Assembly (NCBI GenBank): GCA_003567255.1
Contig: PWZW01000066.1
Span: 1 to 13,103 of the forward strand
Reading direction: 5' to 3'
Length of the DNA stretch: 13,103 bases
Origin: Puniceicoccaceae bacterium
Lineage (GTDB): Bacteria > Verrucomicrobiota > Verrucomicrobiia > Opitutales > Coraliomargaritaceae
The notes beneath the pieces were generated by a model. That model did no database searches. It was not told the DNA's origin and was given only the letters and a program-made list of their open reading frames with translations. Both the position numbers and the translations under genes were made by a program. Within the stretch, counting starts at the first letter, position 1, and each line of letters opens with the position of its first letter. Positions 7,130-13,103 of the stretch are shown in pieces.

Positions 7130-8088
7130 GCCAATAGATCACTTTCGCTTTTGTTGTTTGCCGAGGCGCATAGGTAGAGCACTGCCATACGGATTGCGAT
7201 CCCGTTGGTCACCTGATCCAGAATCACGGAGCGCGGCGAATCCGCTAATTCCGAATCAATTTCCACGCCACGATTGATCGGTCCCGGATGCATGATGATC
7301 GCATCCTGCTTCAGCCAGGAGGCGCGCTCTTTGTTTAAGCCAAACATGCTGGTGTACTCACCGAGGGAAGGAAAGTGCGTTGAGGTTTGACGCTCATGTT
7401 GTATCCGCAGCAGCATCACAGCGTCGGCATCGGTCAGGGCTTCCTTCAAGTTGTGACTCACCGAAACACCCATCCGTCCAAACTCGGGCGGAACCAAGGT
7501 TGCCGGGCCCGCCACCGTGACTTCCGCTCCAAGCTTCGTGAGGCACCAAATATTTGATCGGGCGACGCGGCTAAAAAGGATATCCCCCAAAATGGTAATG
7601 CGCTTACCTTTCAAAGAGCCGAAGCGCTCGACCAATGTGTAGGCATCCAGCAGGGCCTGCGTGGGGTGTGCGTGCGCGCCATCACCCGCGTTAATCACCG
7701 GTATGCCCACCAAATCCATGAGATATCGTGGCGCACCGGACGCTGGGTGGCGAAGGATGATTAAATCTGCGCGCAGCGCTTCAATGTTTCGTGCCGTGTC
7801 TTTGAGGGTTTCCCCCTTCGTTAAACTGCTCGCCTGTCCCACCATTGAAATCACGTCCGCGCTCAAGCGCTTGGCCGCAATTTCAAAGGCTATGCGCGTG
7901 CGCGTACTTGGTTCCATGAACAAATTCACAACCGTTCGTCCCCGAAGGGAGGGTAGTTTCTTCACGGAGCGCTCCATCGTCTGTTTGAACGACTTGGCGA
8001 CTTCAAAAATCGTCTCAACCTCGGAACGATCCAGATCCTCAATACAAATCAGGTCTTTTCGACCCCAACTTAACGACCTCGAACTCAT
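7126..8088 (-). CDS. pyrB: Aspartate carbamoyltransferase catalytic subunit PyrB
   Basis: Joins carbamoyl phosphate and L-aspartate to give N-carbamoyl-L-aspartate, the committed step of pyrimidine synthesis. The 320 residues show the carbamoyl-phosphate loop STRTR (61-65), the TKGET segment (90-94) with its catalytic Lys (K91), HPTQALLD (141-148), LLRIQHER (226-233) and HPGPINRGVE (267-276). All key residues are present. No pyrI regulatory subunit is adjacent, so control probably does not follow the E. coli allosteric model. Control through PyrR and possible assembly with PyrC are more likely. The gene overlaps both pyrR and pyrC by 4-base ATGA junctions, and its start has no Shine-Dalgarno sequence, as expected for a coupled gene. 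Confidence 0.97.
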   Translation of the reverse strand: MSSRSLSWGRKDLICIEDLDRSEVETIFEVAKSFKQTMERSVKKLPSLRGRTVVNLFMEPSTRTRIAFEIAAKRLSADVISMVGQASSLTKGETLKDTARNIEALRADLIILRHPASGAPRYLMDLVGIPVINAGDGAHAHPTQALLDAYTLVERFGSLKGKRITILGDILFSRVARSNIWCLTKLGAEVTVAGPATLVPPEFGRMGVSVSHNLKEALTDADAVMLLRIQHERQTSTHFPSLGEYTSMFGLNKERASWLKQDAIIMHPGPINRGVEIDSELADSPRSVILDQVTNGIAIRMAVLYLCASANNKSESDLLA

Positions 8089-8615
8089 GACTGCGTGATG
8101 GTTATTTTATCGGCGGCCGCATTGTCGGCGTGAAGAAGAACCGCGACTTTTTCTGTCGGGCTGGCATCCACCCGCATCCCAACGTAGTCTGGCTGCACTG
8201 GTAAACAGCGGTTTCCCCGATCACACAAAACTGCCAACTCCACTTTTTGGGGGCGCCCTTGATCAAATAAATCATTCAAGGCGGCCCGAACGGTACGCCC
8301 GCTAAAGATAACGTCATCACAAAGAATCCCCCTGGATCCTGTGACGTCAAATGCCAGTTCCGTGGGCTCGGTAACTTTTGGAATAGGATTTGTGCCAAGG
8401 TCATCTCTGTAAAACGCAATGTCGATCACTCCATAATCGGGAGCCTCACCCAGCCGATCAGTGAGGCGTGTGCGCAGGCGCTCGGCGAAGCGAATCCCGC
8501 CATTGGCAATCCCGACAATTGCCAAGCGTTCATTCGGGGCCTGGGCCTCCGCAATTTGGGCAGACAGCTCATCCAGTGCTCGCCCGATGGTTTCTCCATT
8601 TATTTCCTGCTTCAT
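8085..8615 (-). CDS. pyrR: Bifunctional pyr operon regulator / uracil phosphoribosyltransferase PyrR
   Basis: PRT-fold protein that in other bacteria binds pyr mRNA in response to UMP/PRPP and may also salvage uracil. From the ATG at 8615 it has 176 residues. It shows the family N-terminus (INGETIGRALDEL, 5-17), VGIANGGIRFAERL (34-47), the YRDDL block (69-73), the PRPP loop ILCDDVIFSGRT (97-108) and CDRGNRCLPVQPDYVG (131-146). An upstream TTG at 8672 would add 19 residues unlike the family and was rejected. It is the first gene of pyrR-pyrB-pyrC, 75 bp after tyrS. This position is classic for autogenous control. Whether it acts by attenuation or by blocking translation is not settled by sequence; the leader features are listed separately. 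Confidence 0.95.
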   Translation of the reverse strand: MKQEINGETIGRALDELSAQIAEAQAPNERLAIVGIANGGIRFAERLRTRLTDRLGEAPDYGVIDIAFYRDDLGTNPIPKVTEPTELAFDVTGSRGILCDDVIFSGRTVRAALNDLFDQGRPQKVELAVLCDRGNRCLPVQPDYVGMRVDASPTEKVAVLLHADNAAADKITITQS

Positions 8616-8623
8616 ATCTATCG

Positions 8624-8669
8624 CTGAAATACTTCCAGGATTAACCTGCGCGTAAGGGTATCTCACTGG
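8624..8669 (-). promoter_or_regulatory. Candidate PyrR-responsive leader before pyrR
   Basis: The 75-bp tyrS-pyrR spacer, read on the minus strand, contains CCAGTGAG (8669-8662). This fits the CCNGNGAG core of the PyrR binding loop, although the flanking consensus bases do not match. Downstream, CAGG (8648-8645) can pair with CCTG (8639-8636). Alternatively, CTGGAA (8638-8633) can pair with TTTCAG (8629-8624) around a 3-base loop. The two hairpins share 8636-8638 and cannot coexist. No T-rich terminator follows, so if functional the mechanism would be translational rather than attenuation. The stem around the 8-base core is weak, so this is only a candidate. Confidence 0.35.
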
Positions 8670-8690
8670 CAATTGTTTTCATCGGGTTCC

Positions 8691-9875
8691 CTAACCGACC
8701 ACCTTTAGGAAAATCCGCTTTCCCGCCTGAAAAACATACTCCCCGTCAGGCCTGGAAATTTGTTCGGCGGGATCGCTCCGCTTGTTTTGATCCTGCTTCA
8801 CCGCTCCCTGCTGAATCAAACGACGAATCGCTCCCTTGCTCTCAAAAAGGTCAGAGGCCGATAGTAGATCCACTAAAGAAACTGCCTCTGCGTCTCCCAC
8901 CAAATCACTCCACGAAAACGTTGGCATGTCGTCGGGAATCTCCTGTCGCGAAAAAACCTGCTCAAATTGCTTCAACTCATTGCGCGCCACCTCCATGGAG
9001 TGAAACCGGCCTACCAAACTCGCCGCCAGTTGCTTTTTAGCAACCATCGGATGCTCACCCTTTAAGCGCTGCAAGCGTCCTTCGTCCGCCCCAAGTAATA
9101 AACGATAGTAGTCCATCATCGTCGCGTCACTAATCGACATGATTTTCCCAAACATATCTTTGGACGAATCTGTGAAAGCAATAAAGTTGTCCGCACTCTT
9201 GGACATCTTCTTCGTTCCATCCAGACCGACCAAGAGCGGCATCGTGATCACCGCCTGCTCCGGCTGATCCGCATCCTTTTGCAAGGCTCTGCCCACCAGC
9301 ATGTTAAATAGCTGGTCAGAACCCCCGATCTCAACATCAGCACCCAAAACCAAGGAATCATATCCTTGGATCAGGGGATAGAGAAACTCAATGATCGAGA
9401 TTGGGGTATTGCTCGCATAGCGCTTCGCAAAATCGTCTCGCTCCAACATCCGCGCCACCGTCATCTTACGAGATAGCTTTAAACAGTCCTCAAACCCCAT
9501 CTGCCCGAACCATTCGCTGTTGTAGCGAACTGTCGTCCGATCTTCGTCCAAGACCTGAAAAGCCTGCTCAAGATAAGTTTCTGCATTGGCCTCAATTTCT
9601 TCCCTGGTAAGGACCGGACGCGTCGCCGATCGACCGGACGGGTCCCCAATCAAGGTTGTGAAATCTCCAATAATCAAAATGGCCTCATGCCCCATGTCTT
9701 GAAATTGGCGCAACTTGTTAAACACCACAAGATGCCCAAAAGTTAGGTCGGGCCTTGTCGGGTCCACCCCGAGCTTTACCCGAAGCGGCCTTTTAGCCTT
9801 GGCTATGCGTGCCTCCAAGGCCTCGCCACCAATTACTGTCTCGGCGTTTATCTTAATTGAATCGAGGAATCCCAT
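8691..9875 (-). CDS. tyrS: Tyrosyl-tRNA synthetase (TyrRZ-like subgroup)
   Basis: Class I synthetase that charges tRNA-Tyr with tyrosine. Numbering is from the GTG at 9884 (397 residues); the ATG at 9875 gives 394 and is preferred, since family similarity begins there and neither start has a ribosome binding site. The catalytic domain includes KLGVDPTRPDL (38-47), the signature region TFGH (48-51), GDPSGRSATRP (80-90), the tyrosine-pocket blocks YPLIQGYDS and GGSDQ (187-191), and an intact KMSKS (226-230). The last 60 residues look like an S4 RNA-binding domain. The first His of the HIGH motif is Thr, which is unusual for this enzyme. The gene sits between the RAYT gene and pyrR. The 73-base upstream spacer is too short for a T-box. 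Confidence 0.96.
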   Translation of the reverse strand: MGFLDSIKINAETVIGGEALEARIAKAKRPLRVKLGVDPTRPDLTFGHLVVFNKLRQFQDMGHEAILIIGDFTTLIGDPSGRSATRPVLTREEIEANAETYLEQAFQVLDEDRTTVRYNSEWFGQMGFEDCLKLSRKMTVARMLERDDFAKRYASNTPISIIEFLYPLIQGYDSLVLGADVEIGGSDQLFNMLVGRALQKDADQPEQAVITMPLLVGLDGTKKMSKSADNFIAFTDSSKDMFGKIMSISDATMMDYYRLLLGADEGRLQRLKGEHPMVAKKQLAASLVGRFHSMEVARNELKQFEQVFSRQEIPDDMPTFSWSDLVGDAEAVSLVDLLSASDLFESKGAIRRLIQQGAVKQDQNKRSDPAEQISRPDGEYVFQAGKRIFLKVVG

Positions 9876-9932
9876 AGTTTTCACGGTATTTAGCTAAGCG
9901 CCCAGACTGACTTCCGTACTCATTTGGTAAAG

Positions 9933-9948
9933 GCATAAATGCTTAAGC
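9933..9948. repeat. Overlapping short palindromes next to the RAYT stop codon
   Basis: GCAT-AA-ATGC (9933-9942) and the perfect palindrome GCTTAAGC (9941-9948) overlap by two bases and directly abut the stop codon of the RAYT gene (9949-9951). RAYT genes are often flanked by REP palindromes, but REPs are usually longer and GC-rich, so this may be a chance structure. No second copy was seen in the window. Confidence 0.25.
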
Positions 9949-10893
9949 TCATTTGCTCCTCGCTTGACGGAGGGCCGAAAGTACCTCCAAGGCTCCCTCC
10001 CCTACGGTTCGGGGATTCACCCTCCGCCTTCCCACCAGGCCTTGCCCCTGATCCGCAACAAAACCTTGTGAGCCGATAATTCCCCCTTCGGTCAAAAAGC
10101 GAAGTCGACAACGCAACAACATACTCAAAGGCATTTCCGCCCCCTGACTCACCGAAGGAATGGACGCAAGTTTGGCCTTTCCTGCGGCACCTTTACCAAA
10201 AAGTAGCTGACGGTATGCCGCCAAACGGGCCCCTCCATTACGCCCCGCGTTCACCATCAGCGCATCAACCCCTGCTTGAGCCCGTCGCTGTCCACCCATG
10301 GCTTCGCCATAACCACAAAAGCGATAATCCTTGGGATCCTCAACCAAACCAGCTCGCACAGGGTTGAGATCGATATATGCTGCAACCGTTTGCAGGGCAA
10401 AGCGCTGCCCCTCCACCAGGACGCTCTTAAACCGTTCTGCCCACAAAGCACCAAACGTTCCGTGGGTTTCATTGTACCAACGACTGTAGCGCAGCTTTAG
10501 CGTGCGCATGAATTCGGAAACATCTCCCATCCGACGGCGCAACCAAGCCCGCCAGCGCTCCGCCTCCGCATCGCCCCGCTCAAACAGCTCCTGTAGCTGC
10601 CGCCATCCCATCGGCCGATAGGCACTCTTCTCATGATACAGGATGCGGTAGCGGCGGATTAACTCCGCGTCCGAACACGCTTCAGCCTCGCGATCAACCT
10701 CCAACAAAACGTGGAAATGATTGTCCATCAAGCAATAAGTATAGACCCTTACCCCCGAAAACTCCGCCACGCGCCAAAGCATGCGCCGGAAAACCTCCTT
10801 TTCACGATCCCCCAGCAGCATCCCCCCATGAACTGTCCGGCTCATGCAGTGATAAACCCCATAACCCCCCATCCCCACAATGCGTTTTGTCAT
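9949..10893 (-). CDS. REP-associated tyrosine transposase-like protein (RAYT, Y1_Tnp)
   Basis: Single-strand DNA endonuclease-like protein of the IS200/IS605 HUH superfamily. From the ATG at 10893 it has 314 residues. The Y1 domain shows YHCMSRTVHG (14-23), CLMDNHFHVLLEV (54-66) with the HUH-type pair H59 and H61, and the helix LKLRYSRWYN (132-141), which holds the candidate nucleophile (Y136 or Y140). The conserved GTFGALWAERFKSVLV (145-160) and YIDLNPVRAGLV (173-184) follow. Residues 250-314 form a C-terminal extension (PLSMLLRCRLRFLTEGGIIGS) of a kind I associate with RAYTs of Verrucomicrobiota. The frame stays open to 11223, but that extension is antisense to glyS and not protein-like. 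No flanking terminal repeats or target duplications are visible. It looks intact, so a domesticated or REP-mobilising role is possible. Confidence 0.9.
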   Translation of the reverse strand: MTKRIVGMGGYGVYHCMSRTVHGGMLLGDREKEVFRRMLWRVAEFSGVRVYTYCLMDNHFHVLLEVDREAEACSDAELIRRYRILYHEKSAYRPMGWRQLQELFERGDAEAERWRAWLRRRMGDVSEFMRTLKLRYSRWYNETHGTFGALWAERFKSVLVEGQRFALQTVAAYIDLNPVRAGLVEDPKDYRFCGYGEAMGGQRRAQAGVDALMVNAGRNGGARLAAYRQLLFGKGAAGKAKLASIPSVSQGAEMPLSMLLRCRLRFLTEGGIIGSQGFVADQGQGLVGRRRVNPRTVGEGALEVLSALRQARSK

Positions 10894-10998
10894 AAAGGTA
10901 TGGTTTTCCAAAAAAACAGACCATGCAAATGTAATCTGATTTATTTTTGTGAGGGATAGGCTTGACGGTGATGGGACAAGTGGCAGTTTCGAGCGCTT
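10894..10998. promoter_or_regulatory. Divergent spacer between the RAYT gene and glyS
   Basis: These 105 bp separate two divergent genes, so they probably hold both promoters. The left half is AT-rich with A/T runs. A TTGACG at 10962-10967 resembles a -35 element for glyS, but no good -10 lies 16-18 bases downstream. No convincing sigma-70 pair was found on the minus strand either. There is no recognisable riboswitch or T-box. Confidence 0.3.
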
Positions 10999-12507
10999 AT
11001 GAACAGTGAACATCCCAGTGGTCTTATGGATGAGTTGGTCGGGCTTTGTAAACGGCGTGGCTTCATCTTTCCTTCTTCCGAAATCTACGGCGGCTACAAT
11101 GGTTTTTATGATTACGGCCCGCTGGGAGTTGAACTGAAAAAGAATATTAAGGATGCGTGGTGGCGGGATATGGTTCATCGCCGCGATGATATCGTCGGCC
11201 TGGATTCCTCCATCATCATGCACCCTTCCATCTGGAAGGCCTCAGGCCACGTTGAGGGCTTTTCCGACCCGATGGTAGACTGCAAGGAGTCCAAGCTCCG
11301 TTACCGAGCCGACCAACTTTTCTTTGCTCCGGTTTTGGTCGACGACCAAACGATCGGCTACGTTTCTGTGCTGGAATCACCTGACCAACAGGCACTTGCC
11401 GAAAAACAAGCGCACGATCTCAAACGTAAACTAGCCGCAACGGGTGCCCTCGGGGCCATTGAGCTAAAGGACTACACCGAAGCGAAGGCGGAGGAACACG
11501 CACTCATCCCCTCTCCCGCGACCGGCAAACCCGGATCACTGACCCCACCCCGCGATTTCAACCTGATGTTTGAAACCCACGTTGGCGCACTGCGTGATGA
11601 TTCCGCAGTGGCCTACCTTCGTCCTGAAACGGCGCAGGGCATTTTCGCAAACTACAAAAACGTGGTCGATACGGGCCGGGTAAAAATTCCTTTTGGTATT
11701 GCCCAGATAGGCAAGGCCTTCCGCAATGAGATCACCCCCCGGAACTTCATCTTCCGCTCGCGCGAGTTTGAGCAAATGGAGATCGAATATTTTATTTCGC
11801 CCGATGCAGACTGGAAAAAGCTGCACCGCGAATGGATTGATGCCCGCTTAAACTGGTTCACTTCGATCGGTCTACCGCGGGAATCACTTCACGAAGACAC
11901 ACACCCAGAGGACAAACTGGCGCACTACGCAAAGGCCTGTACCGACGTGGCCTTCCATTTCCCGCACGGGGTGCAGGAGCTTGAGGGTATTGCTGTTCGC
12001 GGAAACTTCGATTTGACCCAGCATCAAAAGCACTCTGGAAAATCGATGGAAATCTTCGACGAGGCGAGCAAACAAAAGTTCGTCCCGCACGTGATCGAAC
12101 CGTCGCTCGGTGTCGACCGGACACTCCTGGCCTTACTCACCGCTGCATACACTAAAGACGAGGTTGGGGGAGAAGCGCGCACGGTACTAAAATTCCATCC
12201 CCGCATCGCGCCTTACAAAGCGGCGGTTTTCCCCTTGGTCAAAAACAAAGCACCCCTGGTGGAAAAGGCCGAGGCGCTCTACCGCAAACTTCAACGGCGT
12301 TGGAACGTGTTTTACGACGCCTCTGGGGCCATCGGTCGTCGCTATCGGCGTCAGGATGAGATTGGTACGCCGTTTGGCATCACGGTTGATTTCGACACGA
12401 TCGAGAAAGACGGCACGGTAACCCTTCGCGACCGCGACACCACGGAGCAAACCAGAATCAGCGAAAGTGAACTGATGGCCTTTCTTGAGGAACGGATTGA
12501 GGGCTAG
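10999..12507 (+). CDS. glyS: Glycyl-tRNA synthetase, dimeric (alpha2) type
   Basis: Class II synthetase that charges tRNA-Gly with glycine. Its 502 residues are the single-chain alpha2 form, not the alpha/beta GlyQ-GlyS form of E. coli. The N-terminal block IYGGYNGFYDYGPLGVELK (29-47) is diagnostic. RPETAQGIFANYK (208-220), motif 2 (FRNEITPRNFIFRSREFEQME, beginning at F241) and motif 3 (EPSLGVDRTLLALL, 367-380) are intact. The C-terminal anticodon-binding domain spans about 405-502, with IGRRYRRQDEIGTPFGITVD (445-464) typical. Residues 115-180 form a family-variable insertion. The ATG at 10999 lies just after GAGCGCTT, a weak ribosome binding site. It is transcribed alone, diverging from the RAYT gene and ending at a likely terminator shared with the SET gene. 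Confidence 0.97.
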   Translation: MNSEHPSGLMDELVGLCKRRGFIFPSSEIYGGYNGFYDYGPLGVELKKNIKDAWWRDMVHRRDDIVGLDSSIIMHPSIWKASGHVEGFSDPMVDCKESKLRYRADQLFFAPVLVDDQTIGYVSVLESPDQQALAEKQAHDLKRKLAATGALGAIELKDYTEAKAEEHALIPSPATGKPGSLTPPRDFNLMFETHVGALRDDSAVAYLRPETAQGIFANYKNVVDTGRVKIPFGIAQIGKAFRNEITPRNFIFRSREFEQMEIEYFISPDADWKKLHREWIDARLNWFTSIGLPRESLHEDTHPEDKLAHYAKACTDVAFHFPHGVQELEGIAVRGNFDLTQHQKHSGKSMEIFDEASKQKFVPHVIEPSLGVDRTLLALLTAAYTKDEVGGEARTVLKFHPRIAPYKAAVFPLVKNKAPLVEKAEALYRKLQRRWNVFYDASGAIGRRYRRQDEIGTPFGITVDFDTIEKDGTVTLRDRDTTEQTRISESELMAFLEERIEG

Positions 12508-12567
12508 GACGCGGTTCTCGCGGCATCCCAAAAGCCAACAATCGCGGCACAATGGGCCACCGAGTTC

Positions 12568-12593
12568 AATAAACCATCGGGATGAGGTTTATT
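12568..12593. terminator. Likely terminator between convergent glyS and SET genes
   Basis: A perfect 8-bp inverted repeat, AATAAACC / GGTTTATT, with a 10-base loop lies 61 bp after the glyS stop. On the plus strand it is followed by TTCTTCTG and a T6 run, giving a reasonable intrinsic terminator for glyS. It overlaps the SET gene stop codon (12589-12591). On the minus strand no T run follows, so it would work poorly in that direction. The stem is AT-rich, which lowers confidence. Confidence 0.5.
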
Positions 12594-13089
12594 TCTTCTG
12601 TTTTTTGCGCATCTTCCGAAGTAACTTACGCACTTTCGGACGCTGATCTTCGCGAACAATATATCCGATACAGTTATCTGCACCGCAGTGACAGGGGTGC
12701 TCTAAAAAGTGGGCCATATCGTAGCCGTAATCGTAGGTCAGCTCCTCCCCCTTTTTAATATCCCGACGCGCCACGACCCAAATGTGCCCGTCCATATCGA
12801 CAGCTTCGCAGTTACCGTCACAGGAGTGGTTCATATACCTTGCGGGATTATGCCCCCTCCGACCGTCGAGGTCGTGCTCATCGTCCAGCTCAAAAATATA
12901 GACTAAGCCAGCCCCCCGCTTTCTGGCCTTGGCCTCCCACGCCAACGCACGTCTAGTAGACTCCGCTTTCGTGATTTTCTCTCCCACATATTCAATAATT
13001 TCGGTTTCTGCGGGAATATCACAGCGAGCGAAAACCCCCCGGCTATGGATAGAGGAGCGGTCAACTTTGCAATATGGATTACGAGCCAT
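12589..13089 (-). CDS. SET-domain protein-lysine N-methyltransferase with post-SET motif
   Basis: Predicted S-adenosylmethionine-dependent protein-lysine methyltransferase of 166 residues. The SET fold is complete: SRGVFA (16-21), a variable middle, the RYMNHSCDGNC block (84-94) with the NHS cofactor motif (87-89), and EELTYDYGYD (115-124) with the conserved tyrosines. A post-SET zinc motif, CHCGADNC (C133, C135, C140), can pair with C90 to bind zinc. The tail RKLLRKMRKKQKK is strongly basic and could bind nucleic acid or acidic protein. Family members in eukaryotes modify histones; the bacterial target here is unknown. It converges on glyS; the upstream neighbour is outside the window. The ATG at 13089 has no ribosome binding site. 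Confidence 0.92.
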   Translation of the reverse strand: MARNPYCKVDRSSIHSRGVFARCDIPAETEIIEYVGEKITKAESTRRALAWEAKARKRGAGLVYIFELDDEHDLDGRRGHNPARYMNHSCDGNCEAVDMDGHIWVVARRDIKKGEELTYDYGYDMAHFLEHPCHCGADNCIGYIVREDQRPKVRKLLRKMRKKQKK

Positions 13090-13103
13090 GAACGCACAGG
13101 CTA

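Noticed and set aside
8616..8672. TTG start adding 19 residues to PyrR
   Set aside because: PyrR homology starts at the ATG at 8615; the extra residues are not family-like and would cover the candidate leader.
9876..9948. Possible T-box leader before tyrS
   Set aside because: The 73-base spacer is too short and lacks the conserved T-box sequence and a terminator.
10962..10990. Sigma-70 promoter for glyS built on TTGACG
   Set aside because: The -35-like hexamer is good, but no acceptable -10 hexamer is found at 16-18 bases spacing, so only the spacer as a whole is reported.
10894..11223. N-terminal extension of the RAYT frame by 110 residues
   Set aside because: It runs antisense into the start of glyS and across the divergent spacer, and has no Y1 transposase similarity; the conserved domain begins right after the ATG at 10893.

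Overview
The window reads as ordinary chromosomal DNA of a Gram-negative bacterium. An LpxA (lipid A synthesis) implies an outer membrane. Several traits together suggest the Verrucomicrobiota/Planctomycetota side of the tree, perhaps Opitutae: a dimeric (alpha2) glycyl-tRNA synthetase, a eukaryote-like SET-domain protein, a RAYT with a long C-terminal tail, and mostly Shine-Dalgarno-poor starts. This placement is inference from gene content; no 16S or other taxonomic marker is present.

Layout. A plus-strand NAD(P)-binding reductase-like gene (about 63-1487, possibly starting further upstream) converges on a long minus-strand run. Read in the direction of transcription, from right to left, the run is: RAYT transposase-like gene, tyrS, pyrR, pyrB, pyrC, a CPBP membrane protease, panD, lpxA, pdxA, an IscA/HesB iron-sulfur protein, and a hypothetical protein. 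glyS (plus, 10999-12507) diverges from the RAYT gene across 105 bp and converges on a SET-domain methyltransferase gene (minus, 12589-13089). No gap between genes exceeds 300 bases. I saw no rRNA, tRNA or CRISPR.

Function. pyrR-pyrB-pyrC are joined by two 4-base ATGA overlaps and form a translationally coupled pyrimidine unit: a PRPP/UMP-sensing regulator, aspartate carbamoyltransferase and dihydroorotase. Downstream is a mixed housekeeping set for coenzyme A (panD), lipid A (lpxA), pyridoxal phosphate (pdxA) and Fe-S maturation (iscA-like). lpxA and pdxA overlap by 8 bases if the first pdxA start is used. Two aminoacyl-tRNA synthetase genes, tyrS and glyS, flank the RAYT gene.

I did not find a clear, previously undescribed multi-gene system. 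The points most worth a second look are: a Thr in place of the first His of the tyrS HIGH motif; a Gln in place of a substrate-binding His in PdxA; an unassigned 206-residue protein with a possible PD-(D/E)XK-like layout; a short pyrR leader with a PyrR-loop-like core and two mutually exclusive hairpins; and the SET protein.
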